Source: Gammaproteobacteria bacterium (GTDB lineage Bacteria; Pseudomonadota; Gammaproteobacteria; Steroidobacterales; Steroidobacteraceae). Taken from it: DNA of 64,000 nt. Each line of letters begins with the position of its first letter. The first letter of the stretch is position 1. Shown piece after piece: positions 7,196-15,430 of the stretch. The stretch is taken from NCBI GenBank assembly GCA_025359205.1, contig JANYHD010000039.1, forward strand, positions 1-64,000. The letters are read 5' to 3'. The notes beneath the pieces were generated by a model. It worked only from the letters and a program-made list of their open reading frames with translations. It did no database searches and had not been told where the DNA came from. The position numbers and the translations under genes were made by a program.

Positions 7196-9010
7196 CTAGC
7201 GGTTTGCTTCGCCCTGCAGCTTCTCGAGCTGCTCCCAGCGCTCGAGCCGCGCGCTCAGCAGCGTCTCGATCTCCGCCGCGCGTGAGCGATCGATCCGCAT
7301 GCGCTCCGCGCCCGCGCGAAAATAATCGGGCTGGCACATTCGCCCCGTGAGCTCGCGCTGTTCGGATTCAAGAGCCGTGATCTGCTCGGGCAGGGCCGCC
7401 AGTTCGCGCACTTCCTTATAGGACATCTTGCGGCGCGCGGCGGCCGCAGACGCCGGCTCGCTGCCGGCCGCGGCGGTACCGGCGGGTTGCAGCGCCAGCG
7501 TCGATGCCGCCGGTCGTTGCGCCAGCCAGTCGCGGTAGCCGCCGGCATATTCCTGCCAGTGGCCGTTTCCCTCGGCGACCAGCGTCTGTGTCACGACGTT
7601 GTCGACGAACACGCGGTCGTGGCTCACGAGCAGCAGGGTGCCGGGGAAAGACTGGAGTGAGGCCTCCAGCAGTTCGAGTGACTCCATGTCCAGGTCGTTG
7701 GTCGGTTCGTCAAGCACCAGCAGGTTGGCCGGGCGCGCGAACAGCCGCGCGAGCAGCAACCGGTTGCGCTCGCCGCCCGAGAGCGCACGCACCGGCGTCG
7801 CCGCACGCTTGGCCGAGAACAGGAAGTCGCCCAGGTAGCTGCTGATGTGGCGCTTCTCGCCGTTGATTTCGACGTAGTCGGAGCCCTCGCTGACCGTGTC
7901 GGCCACAGTGCGGTCGAGATTGAGCTGCTCGCGCAGCTGGTCGAAGTAGGCAATCTGCAGATTTGTCCCCAGCCGCACCGTACCGCTGTCTGGTTCCAGC
8001 AGCCCCAGCATCAACTTGATGAGCGTCGATTTGCCTGCGCCATTCGGGCCCAGCAGCGCCAGCCGGTCGCCGCGCATCAGCCGCAGCGTCAAGTCGGTCA
8101 CCAGCGGGCGTTCATCAAAACGCTTCGACACGTTGCTGAGCTCGGCCACCAGCTTGCCGGAGCGCTCTGTCGCATCGATGGCGAGGCGCAGGTTCCCGAT
8201 GCGCTCACGCCGCGCGGCACGCTCGTTGCGCAGTGACTCGAGGCGCCGCACCCGGCCTTCATTGCGCGTGCGGCGCGCCTCGACGCCGCGCCGGATCCAC
8301 ACTTCCTCCTGCGCCCAGAACTTATCGAACTTGCGCCGCCCCACCGCCTCGGCAGCGAGTTCAGCGGCCTTCTGCCGCTCGTAGGCCGAATAGTTGCCCG
8401 GGTAGCTGCGCAGCCAGCCGCGATCGAGCTCGAGGATGCCGGTGGCGACGCGATCGAGAAACCAGCGATCATGGGTCACGAACACCAGCGCCGGCGCCTT
8501 GAGCAGCAGTTCCTCGAGTTGCTCGATACCACCGATGTCCAGGTGATTCGTGGGTTCGTCGAGCAGCAGCAGGTCCGGCTCGAGCGAGAGCGCCAACGCG
8601 AGCGCCGCGCGCTTGCATTCGCCGCCCGAGGCCTGGGCCGGATCGATCGTGCCGTCGACCTTGAGGCGGCTCGCGAATTCCACCAGCCGTGCTTCACCAC
8701 GCCAACGCCGCCGCTCGTCGTCGATGTCCTCCAGCCCGCCGCGCTGGCGCAGGCTCTCGAACAGGGTATCAGCCGGCGGCAACACCGGCTCCTGTTCGAC
8801 GGTGACGATGCGCATGCCGTCGCGCCGCTGCACCTCGCCATCATCGAGTGTGACCCGACCTGCCATGACTCCCAGCAACGTCGACTTGCCCGTGCCATTG
8901 CGCCCGATCAAGCCAATCCGGTCACCCTCATTGAGTGAGCAGGTGGCCGCATCGAGCAACGGGGTGAGTCCGTAGGCGAGTTCGGAGTTGAGCAGCGTCA
9001 GCAGTGTCAC
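7196..9010 (-). CDS. uup: ABC-F ATPase Uup
   Basis: A soluble ABC-F protein with two ATPase domains and no membrane part, acting on ribosomes or branched DNA intermediates. Walker A motifs are GRNGTGKST and GPNGAGKST; signatures are SGGECKRAAL and LSGGERNRLLLA; Walker B regions are LLLLDEPTNHLD and LLVLDEPTNDLD. The linker is arginine-rich, and a C-terminal coiled coil (MSYKEVRELAALPEQ onward) is the mark that separates Uup from EttA. At 604 residues it has the usual length. tRNA-Gly lies 17 bases upstream on the same strand. Confidence 0.93.
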   Translation of the reverse strand: MTLLTLLNSELAYGLTPLLDAATCSLNEGDRIGLIGRNGTGKSTLLGVMAGRVTLDDGEVQRRDGMRIVTVEQEPVLPPADTLFESLRQRGGLEDIDDERRRWRGEARLVEFASRLKVDGTIDPAQASGGECKRAALALALSLEPDLLLLDEPTNHLDIGGIEQLEELLLKAPALVFVTHDRWFLDRVATGILELDRGWLRSYPGNYSAYERQKAAELAAEAVGRRKFDKFWAQEEVWIRRGVEARRTRNEGRVRRLESLRNERAARRERIGNLRLAIDATERSGKLVAELSNVSKRFDERPLVTDLTLRLMRGDRLALLGPNGAGKSTLIKLMLGLLEPDSGTVRLGTNLQIAYFDQLREQLNLDRTVADTVSEGSDYVEINGEKRHISSYLGDFLFSAKRAATPVRALSGGERNRLLLARLFARPANLLVLDEPTNDLDMESLELLEASLQSFPGTLLLVSHDRVFVDNVVTQTLVAEGNGHWQEYAGGYRDWLAQRPAASTLALQPAGTAAAGSEPASAAAARRKMSYKEVRELAALPEQITALESEQRELTGRMCQPDYFRAGAERMRIDRSRAAEIETLLSARLERWEQLEKLQGEANR

Positions 9011-9027
9011 GGTTCAGCCAGGCGGGA

Positions 9028-9101
9028 TGGAGCGGGTGATGGGAATCGAACCCACGTTAGCAGCTTGGGAAGCTGCAGTTCTACCATTGAACTACACCCG
9101 C
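9028..9101 (-). tRNA. tRNA-Gly (CCC)
   Basis: A 74-base cloverleaf: acceptor GCGGGTG pairs with CACCCGC, anticodon stem GCAGC pairs with GCTGC around TTCCCAA (anticodon CCC), the T arm has GGGTTCGATTCCC-type sequence, and the 3' end is encoded as TCCA. It lies directly upstream of uup, same strand. Confidence 0.96.
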
Positions 9102-9173
9102 GCGGGGGCGCGATTATAGCCTTGGCCGGCTCGCCAGGTACACGGCGCGGCGGCAGCAGCGGTGGCCGCCGAA

Positions 9174-9677
9174 TCAACCCGCGGCTGCAGTTCGCGCCTT
9201 TCCTTTCGAGGCCTGCCAGCGCTGCAGGATGCCGCGCGCCTCGTTGGTCGCCGGGTCCATCAGTCGCGCATGTTCGGGAGTCTTTGCGGTCAGCTCGATG
9301 ACGTAGCCGTTCGGGTCGCGAAAATAGATCGAGCGCACGAATTCGTGATTGGAGACACCGCGGGTCTCCATACCGCGCGCCTTGCCCTTGGCGAGCATCG
9401 CATCGAGCACCGGCGCTTCGACCTCGAGCGCGATGTGCAGGTCGAAGTCGTGCTGGGTCTTGAACTCGAAGGGCATGTCGGGCGCTTCGAAGAAGGCAAG
9501 ATAGGAGCCATCGTCGAGCCGGTAGAAGGTATGCAGCACCGAGGTTGGACGGCCGGTCTTGGTCTCGCGAATCTCGAGACTGCCTGACAGTGGCAGGCCG
9601 AGGAAATCCTCATAGAACTGCCGCGTCTGCTCGGAATCGCGGCAGCGGTAAGCGTTGTGGTGCAATCCCTTGATCAT
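9174..9677 (-). CDS. VOC-superfamily (glyoxalase/dioxygenase fold) protein
   Basis: A 167-residue cytoplasmic protein of the vicinal-oxygen-chelate fold. Two beta-alpha-beta-beta-beta modules are visible: GLHHNAYRCRDSEQTRQFYEDFLGL and a second with FDLHIALEVE and YFRDPNGYVIEL. Candidate metal ligands are His6/His7, the His in DLHIALEVE and the Glu in GYVIELTA. The family includes glyoxalases, fosfomycin-resistance proteins and ring-cleavage dioxygenases; substrate cannot be told. The neighbouring glutathione transferase 28 bases upstream, same strand, suggests a detoxification pair. Confidence 0.87.
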   Translation of the reverse strand: MIKGLHHNAYRCRDSEQTRQFYEDFLGLPLSGSLEIRETKTGRPTSVLHTFYRLDDGSYLAFFEAPDMPFEFKTQHDFDLHIALEVEAPVLDAMLAKGKARGMETRGVSNHEFVRSIYFRDPNGYVIELTAKTPEHARLMDPATNEARGILQRWQASKGKARTAAAG

Positions 9678-9704
9678 GACGACTCCTGCTGCGGGCGGCG
9701 GTTG

Positions 9705-10382
9705 CTAAAGCGCGGTGAAGGCTTTGTCTTTGTTCGGTTCGACCATGTACTGGTAGAACACCTCGTTGACCTTCGACCAGTGCTTCAGCGCCTTCATGTT
9801 GTTCATCCAGCGGGTGATGTTCGGGTAGGCCTTGGTGTTGCAGGCGATGCACTCGCCGGCCAGCATCATGATGCTGCCCAGGTAATCGGCGATCGTGATC
9901 GCGTCGCCGCACACGTAGCCGTGGTGCCGGCCGATCAGGTTTTCATCCAGCACTTTCAGCCAGCCGAGTGCCTTTTCCCTACCGTAGGCGATGGTGCCTG
10001 CCTGCAAGGTGTCGTCCGCCCGGCGCATGGTCGGAAAAATCTGCGGATAGATAAAGCCGTAGGAAAAATCGCGGTAGAACCCGGTGTTGAACCAATCGAG
10101 CCGTTCATTGACGCGCGCGCGCGCGTGCGGCGCGCTGGGATAGGCGCTCGAGACGTGCATGTCGGCCAGGTACTTGAGGATCGCGGACGATTCGGTGAGG
10201 CGGAAATCGCCATCCTCGAGCACCGGCACCTGGTGGCTGGGGTTGATCGCGCTGAATGCGGGTTGATACTGGGCGCCAGTAAACAGGTCGACGACCTCGT
10301 AGTCGAGTGGAATGCCGGCCTCGGCGGCGAACAGCATCACTGGGCGGCTGGTCGTGGAAACAGGATGGTAGTAGAGCTTCAT
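9705..10382 (-). CDS. Glutathione S-transferase family protein
   Basis: A 225-residue protein with an N-terminal thioredoxin-like domain (MKLYYHPVSTTSRPVMLFAAE; the Ser/Thr pair is the likely glutathione-activating site), the conserved cis-Pro segment HQVPVLEDGD, the ESSAILKYLAD glutathione-binding turn and an all-helical C-terminal domain. The ATG at 10382 is preferred to one 22 codons upstream because it follows a GGGGG ribosome site and starts at the family's first strand. It is probably co-transcribed with the VOC protein downstream. Confidence 0.92.
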   Translation of the reverse strand: MKLYYHPVSTTSRPVMLFAAEAGIPLDYEVVDLFTGAQYQPAFSAINPSHQVPVLEDGDFRLTESSAILKYLADMHVSSAYPSAPHARARVNERLDWFNTGFYRDFSYGFIYPQIFPTMRRADDTLQAGTIAYGREKALGWLKVLDENLIGRHHGYVCGDAITIADYLGSIMMLAGECIACNTKAYPNITRWMNNMKALKHWSKVNEVFYQYMVEPNKDKAFTAL

Positions 10383-10486
10383 GTGAAATCCCCCGTAGTC
10401 GAATTGCGGCCGGAGTCGTGCCGGCAGTCCATCAGGCGATTGTGCCACCGTGCGAGACGATGGGGGTACTGCGGTATCATGGCGCG

Positions 10487-11914
10487 ATGAAGCAAATCCA
10501 CTTTTCCCGGGCCTTTGTGGCTCTGGCCCTTACGACAGCCCTGACTCTGGGCGCCCCCTCCCCGGCTCGCGCCGACGCGATCGACGACTACCTGGTGAAG
10601 GAGCAGGCCGCGCGGCAGATTCCGGGCCTGGCGATGGCGATCGTGCGCCACGGTCGTATCGAGCGCATCGCGACCTATGGCAGCGCCAATCTCGAGACCG
10701 GCACCCCAGTCACCCAGGAATCCATTTTTGCCATCGCCTCGCTCGACAAGGCGGTCACCACCACCGGCGTGCTCAAGGCCGCAGAACTGGGCAAGCTCAC
10801 GCTGGACGAACCGATCGGCAAGCACGTGGACGTGTCCATGCCCGGCGTGACGCTCGCCATGCTGCTGAGTCACACCTCGGGGCTGCCCGACATGGATGTC
10901 ACGCTTGCGGGGTACTACGGCGCGCACACCTTCCAGCATTACACCACCGCGGAACTGCTGGCGGCCGTGCGCGAGGCCGTGCCCCTGGGTCCGCCGGGCG
11001 GCCAGTATTCCTATTCCGACGCCGGGTTATTTCTGGCCCAGTTGGCGACACAGAGCGCGACCGGCAAGCCCTGGTTTGATTTCATGCAGGAGTCGCTGTT
11101 CCGGCCGGCCGGCATGACGAACGTGGTTGAGCTCGATCCGCACGCGATCATTCCGCACCGCGTATCCGCATACACCTTCGATGCCGCGCAACGGCTGATC
11201 CGCGACGATCGCACCGACGTCGAATATTCGGAGATGTACAACGACCTGGGCATGACGATCGGCGACTTCGCACGCTGGCTGATCATGCTTGACGGCCACG
11301 GCCCGCTGAGCGCAGCGAGCGTGCAGCGCATGTGCACGCAGACGATGCTCAATGACGGCACCCCGGCGCGCGAAGTGTATTCGTTCAGCGGCTACGGCCT
11401 CGGCACCGGGCTCGACGATGTGCTCGGTCAACGGATGATCCTGCACACCGGCCACAGTGGCGTGGCCTGGGTGAAGTTTCCGGCGCTCGATCTGGGCGTG
11501 GTCGTATTTACCAACCTCGAGCATCCGCGCGGCTCCGACCCGGCTGGGATGGCGCTCGCCGTCGCAGGGATGCTGGAGCCTGCCCTCGCGCTGCGCGTGT
11601 TGGTGGCGCCGAAGATCGAGCCGCCGCCTGCCAAAGGATTGCGCCAGGACTACGAGGCTTTCCTCGCCGGCAAGCCGGACCTGCAGCGCTACACGCTGCA
11701 CATGCAGCCGACCATGTGGGCGAATCGCGATACCTTCTCCGGCCGCCTGCCGCGGCTCGGGCCGCTGGAATCCTGGCAGTTCCTGCGCGCGGCGCAGGTC
11801 GAGGGCGAGCCCACCTTCCTGTTTCGCGCCACGCACGCCCACGGCGAAATCTACCTGCGCTACTCACTCGACCCGGCGGGGCACATCAGCCGCCTGGTGT
11901 GGTGGCATCTCTAG
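10487..11914 (+). CDS. Serine hydrolase, class C beta-lactamase fold, exported
   Basis: A 475-residue periplasmic enzyme of the penicillin-binding / AmpC-like superfamily. The signal peptide ends near PSPARA. The nucleophile motif S-x-x-K is SLDK at residues 85-88. The second motif appears as Tyr-Ser-Asp in SYSDAGLF, where Tyr-x-Asn is usual. The third is the His-Thr-Gly of HTGHSG. Members include D-aminopeptidases, esterases and cell-wall hydrolases as well as lactamases; the substrate is not deducible. The start is set at 10487, where the signal peptide begins; the open frame extends 60 codons upstream. It is divergent from the glutathione transferase. Confidence 0.9.
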   Translation: MKQIHFSRAFVALALTTALTLGAPSPARADAIDDYLVKEQAARQIPGLAMAIVRHGRIERIATYGSANLETGTPVTQESIFAIASLDKAVTTTGVLKAAELGKLTLDEPIGKHVDVSMPGVTLAMLLSHTSGLPDMDVTLAGYYGAHTFQHYTTAELLAAVREAVPLGPPGGQYSYSDAGLFLAQLATQSATGKPWFDFMQESLFRPAGMTNVVELDPHAIIPHRVSAYTFDAAQRLIRDDRTDVEYSEMYNDLGMTIGDFARWLIMLDGHGPLSAASVQRMCTQTMLNDGTPAREVYSFSGYGLGTGLDDVLGQRMILHTGHSGVAWVKFPALDLGVVVFTNLEHPRGSDPAGMALAVAGMLEPALALRVLVAPKIEPPPAKGLRQDYEAFLAGKPDLQRYTLHMQPTMWANRDTFSGRLPRLGPLESWQFLRAAQVEGEPTFLFRATHAHGEIYLRYSLDPAGHISRLVWWHL

Positions 11915-11949
11915 GAACCGTCGCCAGGCTCTGCGCTCCCCACTCAACC

Positions 11950-12807
11950 CTAATTGGCGGGCACCGCGGGCGCTGCGGCGTAGAAATGGCGCTTGCCGGC
12001 CTGGGCGAGGCGGTATTCGTCTTTGCTGAGGATGTTTTCCTCCAGCTGCATGTCGATCCGGCTGTACAAGCGGAAAAACTCCGCAGTGTGTTCGGCGCTC
12101 GAGAGCACGAAGTCGTCGATGTAGTTGATGTCGATGTTGATGCACAGCGCGCCGACCACGCCGTAGTCCTTGCGCAGGATCGGAATGGTCGTGCACTTGA
12201 ATCGTCGCGCGCCGATCTGCAGCGCGTAGTTCAGCTTGTCCTGGTTGAGGTTCACGCGGCGCATCAGGTCGACGAGCAGCGTCGTCGTGCCCATCTCGAG
12301 CGAACGCCCGGTGACTTCGCCGCCCTCGATGCTGGTAATCGACTTGCTCGGGTTCGACAGGTCGTGCACCAGCACCTCGATGCCCATGTGCGGAAAGGTG
12401 CGGCCGATGAGCCGTGCGATGTTGCGGTAGTTATCGAGGAACTCGCGCGAATCGTCCTGGATGCTCTCGCCGTGAAACTTGGCGTAGAGCTTTTCATAGG
12501 CGCGCAAGTCGTCGACGCCGAGCAGCGAGCGTACGTTGTTCTGTTCACCGATGAAAATCAGCTGGCGCGCCGCACGCGCGTCGTGGCTGCGCAGCAGGAA
12601 GTGCACGCCGATGCGAAAGTCCTTGAGGCTGAATTCGGCGAATTTCTCGGGCGTGGCGATGTAGGGAAAGAAGTCGTATTCGTGCAGGTCACGCCCCTTC
12701 AAATGCCGGCGCTCACGGTAACGGCCGACCAGGAACCCGGCCACTACCAGCAGCGCCGACGCCGTGAACTCCGACAGCATCGTGCTGAACCATTCGTTGT
12801 GGAACAT
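11950..12807 (-). CDS. Membrane-anchored YheO-like PAS domain protein, no HTH
   Basis: A 285-residue protein with one N-terminal membrane segment (FTASALLVVAGFLVG, about residues 14-28), a linker of about 90 residues, and a PAS sensor domain of the YheO type (MGIEVLVHDLSNP, EGGEVTGRS, KCTTIPILRKD, GVVGALCINID). Typical YheO/DauR-like regulators are soluble and end in a helix-turn-helix; here the DNA-binding part is absent and a membrane anchor is present. It is the last gene of the ocd-rocF operon, 50 bases after rocF. YheO-family DauR controls D-arginine catabolism in Pseudomonas, so a role in sensing an arginine-related ligand is a reasonable guess, not shown here. Confidence 0.75.
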   Translation of the reverse strand: MFHNEWFSTMLSEFTASALLVVAGFLVGRYRERRHLKGRDLHEYDFFPYIATPEKFAEFSLKDFRIGVHFLLRSHDARAARQLIFIGEQNNVRSLLGVDDLRAYEKLYAKFHGESIQDDSREFLDNYRNIARLIGRTFPHMGIEVLVHDLSNPSKSITSIEGGEVTGRSLEMGTTTLLVDLMRRVNLNQDKLNYALQIGARRFKCTTIPILRKDYGVVGALCINIDINYIDDFVLSSAEHTAEFFRLYSRIDMQLEENILSKDEYRLAQAGKRHFYAAAPAVPAN

Positions 12808-12857
12808 GAGTCACCTCCCGCTGCCGGCCCCACAGTACCGCAGGGGGTGGCGACGGG

Positions 12858-13775
12858 CTAGGCACGCCGCATCAGGGTGCTCTTGCCAAACAGCGAGGCG
12901 ACCAGGTCGACGGCCACCTCGGCGGTCCGATTGCGCACATCGAGGGCAGGATTGAGCTCCATGATGTCGAGTGAAGCGAGGCGAGCGGTGTCGGCGATCA
13001 TCTCCATGCACAGCTGCGCCTCGCGGTAGGAGGGGCCGCCGGCCACCGTGGTACCCACTCCGGGGGCGATCTCGGGGTCAAGAAAGTCGACGTCGAAGCT
13101 GACGTGCAGGTGGGTATCCTCATCGATGCCGGTGAGCGCCTGCTCGAGCGTGTGGCGCATGCCCATCTCGTCGATGTAGCGCATGTCGAACACTTCCAGC
13201 CCGACTTCGTGCACCAGGCGCTTCTCGCCCTGATCGACGCTGCGGATGCCGATCTGCCGGATCACCTCGGGGTCGACCGCCGGCACCACGCCGCCAATCT
13301 CGAGCAGCGCGCGCGGGCCGCGCCCGCACAGGCAGGCGACCGGCATGCCATGAATGTTGCCGCTGGGCGTGAGCACGCTGGTGTTGAAGTCCGCGTGCGC
13401 ATCGAGCCACAGCACCCGCAGGCGGCGCTGGTGTTCACGGCAGTGGCGCGCGACGGCGCTGATCGAGCCAATGGCGAGCGAATGATCGCCGCCGAGCAGG
13501 ATGGGCAGGCGTGCAGCCTGCAGTTCCCCGTACACGGCGGCATGCACGAGCTCGTTCCAAGCCACCACTTCATGCAGGTGACGGTAGCCGCCTTCGGATG
13601 GCAGATTGGGATTACCGGGGCCGGCGAGGTTCCCCCGGTCGCTCACCGTGAGCCCCTGCGACTCGAGCATGGACCCGATGCCCGCGACCCGCAGCGCCTC
13701 GGGGCCCATCGATGCGCCGCGCATGCCCGCACCGATATCCGTCGGCGCGCCGATCAGGCCAATGGTGGCTGTCAT
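12858..13775 (-). CDS. rocF: Arginase
   Basis: Hydrolyses L-arginine to ornithine and urea. The 305-residue protein has the manganese-binding motifs of the ureohydrolase family: GGDHSLAIGS, DAHADFNT and SFDVDFLDP, with the arginase-type GTTVAGGPSYREA. It begins with the family's GLIGAPTDIGAG. It lies 9 bases after the ornithine cyclodeaminase gene on the same strand, so the pair converts arginine to ornithine and then proline. The YheO-like PAS gene follows. Confidence 0.96.
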   Translation of the reverse strand: MTATIGLIGAPTDIGAGMRGASMGPEALRVAGIGSMLESQGLTVSDRGNLAGPGNPNLPSEGGYRHLHEVVAWNELVHAAVYGELQAARLPILLGGDHSLAIGSISAVARHCREHQRRLRVLWLDAHADFNTSVLTPSGNIHGMPVACLCGRGPRALLEIGGVVPAVDPEVIRQIGIRSVDQGEKRLVHEVGLEVFDMRYIDEMGMRHTLEQALTGIDEDTHLHVSFDVDFLDPEIAPGVGTTVAGGPSYREAQLCMEMIADTARLASLDIMELNPALDVRNRTAEVAVDLVASLFGKSTLMRRA

Positions 13776-13784
13776 GGCCAGGGC

Positions 13785-14852
13785 CTAGCCAGTCAGGCGC
13801 AGGCGCGCCCGCTTGCCGCTGCCGATGGTGCCGCCGTAGAGATCCTTGGGGTCCTCGAGCTTCGGCACCAGGTCGATCTTCCGGTGGCTCCCACGTTCCT
13901 CGTGCAGCAGTGCATGCAGGAAACGCAGGGCCGAGTAGTCCTGCAGGGCGAAGCCCACGGAATCAAATATCGTGATGTCGGAATCGCTCCTGCGGCCATG
14001 GGCCGCGCCGCCGAGGAGCGTAGCGAACTCAGTCACCGGATAGTCAGGCTCCATTTGCTGGATCTCGCCTTCGATGCGCGACTGCGGCTCGTACTCGACA
14101 TAGACGTGTACGCCGGGCATGCGCAGGATGTCGCCGTGCAGCTCGGTCTTGCCGGGGCAATCGCCGCCCACCGCGTTGATGTGCATGCCCTCGCGCACCA
14201 TCGGCGGCGTCATGATGACCGCGTTCTTCTTGTCAGCGGTCACGGTGGTGACGATGTCGGCACCCTTGCAGGCCTCGGCCGTGGAACGGTTGCGCACCAG
14301 CTTCACGTCGGCAAATTCCGGCAACGCGCGCAGGTTCCGCTCCAGCTTGGCGGTGGCCGCGCCGTCGACGTCGTAGAGACGCAGTTCGCGGATGCCGAGC
14401 ATGCGGCAGAAGGCGATCGCCTGGAATTCGCTCTGCGCGCCGTTGCCGATCAGCGCCATCACGGCACTGTCCTTGCGCGCCAGCCACTGCGCCGCCAGCG
14501 CCGACATCGCCGCGGTCCGCAGCGCCGTGGTCACGGTGAGTTCGGACAGCAACAGCGGATAGCCGGTGTCGACGTCGGCCAGGACACCAAAGGCGGTGAC
14601 CGTCAACAGACCCGCCGCGGTGTTCTTCGGATGGCCGTTCACGTACTTGAAGCTGTACAGGTGCCCGTCGCTGGTGGGCATGAGTTCGATCACGCCGACC
14701 TTGGAATGGCTCGCCAGCCGGGCAGACTTTTCGAACTCGCTCCAGCGCCGATAGTCCGCTTCGATCTCGGCGGCGAGGCGCTCCATGAATGCACCGGCGC
14801 CGAGCCTGTGCACGAGCCTCTGGATATCGCTGACGCCGATGTAGTCGACCAT
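13785..14852 (-). CDS. ocd: Ornithine cyclodeaminase
   Basis: Converts L-ornithine to L-proline and ammonia with bound NAD. The 355-residue protein has the mu-crystallin/OCD Rossmann motif (ALIGNGAQSEFQ), the substrate arginine region with SELTVTTALRTAA, and the catalytic Asp in NAVGGDCPGKTEL. The length suits a proteobacterial OCD. It is first in an operon with rocF and divergent from an Lrp/AsnC regulator 125 bases away, the usual control arrangement for amino-acid catabolism. Confidence 0.95.
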   Translation of the reverse strand: MVDYIGVSDIQRLVHRLGAGAFMERLAAEIEADYRRWSEFEKSARLASHSKVGVIELMPTSDGHLYSFKYVNGHPKNTAAGLLTVTAFGVLADVDTGYPLLLSELTVTTALRTAAMSALAAQWLARKDSAVMALIGNGAQSEFQAIAFCRMLGIRELRLYDVDGAATAKLERNLRALPEFADVKLVRNRSTAEACKGADIVTTVTADKKNAVIMTPPMVREGMHINAVGGDCPGKTELHGDILRMPGVHVYVEYEPQSRIEGEIQQMEPDYPVTEFATLLGGAAHGRRSDSDITIFDSVGFALQDYSALRFLHALLHEERGSHRKIDLVPKLEDPKDLYGGTIGSGKRARLRLTG

Positions 14853-14930
14853 GATGATTGCTCCCTTGAGGAGATCATCCTCCGGCCCGCGGCTAACAAG
14901 AAGCGAGCTAGATGCGCAATATGCGGTCCG

Positions 14931-14959
14931 ATTTGGCTATAATGTCAGCCACATTTGGC
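14931..14959. promoter_or_regulatory. Possible Lrp/AsnC operator and promoter between ocd and its regulator
   Basis: ATTTGGC occurs at 14931-14937 and 14953-14959 (22 bases, about two helical turns, apart), with GGCT and AGCC forming an inverted pair between them. A consensus -10 element TATAAT at 14938-14943 overlaps the first copy; no good -35 is seen. It faces the regulator gene. Repeats on one face of the helix suit an Lrp-type protein, which would make the site autoregulatory. Confidence 0.4.
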
Positions 14960-14977
14960 GTTTTGATCAGTTTTCCT

Positions 14978-15400
14978 ATGGACGAACTCGACCACCAGCT
15001 GATCTCCCACCTGCGCGGCAACGCGCGGCTGACGGTCGCGGCACTGGCCAAGCGGCTGCAGGTTGCGCGCGGGACGATCCAGAATCGCATCGCCCGCCTG
15101 GAGCGCGACGGCACGATCGCCGGCTACACGGTGCGGCTGGGCACGCAGCTCGACGAACGGGGCATCACCGCGCTCATGACGATCGCGGTGGAAGGCAACA
15201 GCGCGGATGAAGTGCTGCGCCGCCTGCGCGGCGACCCGGCGGTGCGCACGCTGCATACGACCAACGGCCGCTGGGACATCATCGCCGAGCTGCGTGCCGA
15301 CACGCTCGAGGCCTTCGATCGCGTGCTGGGGCGCATCCGCAAGGTCGAGGGCATTGCCAACACCGAGACCAGCCTGCTGCTGTCGACCCACAAGCTGTGA
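14978..15400 (+). CDS. Lrp/AsnC family transcriptional regulator
   Basis: A 140-residue regulator. The N-terminal helix-turn-helix reads LDHQLISHLRGNARLTVAALAKRLQV followed by the recognition helix ARGTIQNRIARLERDG; the C-terminal half is the RAM ligand-binding domain (TIAVEGNSADEVLRRLRG, VRTLHTTNGRWDIIAEL). The ATG at 14978 begins at the family's MDELD; an upstream ATG at 14912 would add 22 unlikely residues running through the promoter. Divergence from ocd-rocF suggests that it controls arginine/ornithine breakdown. Confidence 0.92.
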   Translation: MDELDHQLISHLRGNARLTVAALAKRLQVARGTIQNRIARLERDGTIAGYTVRLGTQLDERGITALMTIAVEGNSADEVLRRLRGDPAVRTLHTTNGRWDIIAELRADTLEAFDRVLGRIRKVEGIANTETSLLLSTHKL

Positions 15401-15430
15401 GGGCAGCGGCGCAGCGCGTTGGCGCCCGCT

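Noticed and set aside
13104-14942. A 612-codon frame antisense to rocF and ocd
   Set aside because: Both genes on the other strand have complete catalytic motifs; the antisense product is His/Arg/Gln-rich, typical of GC-rich mirror frames.
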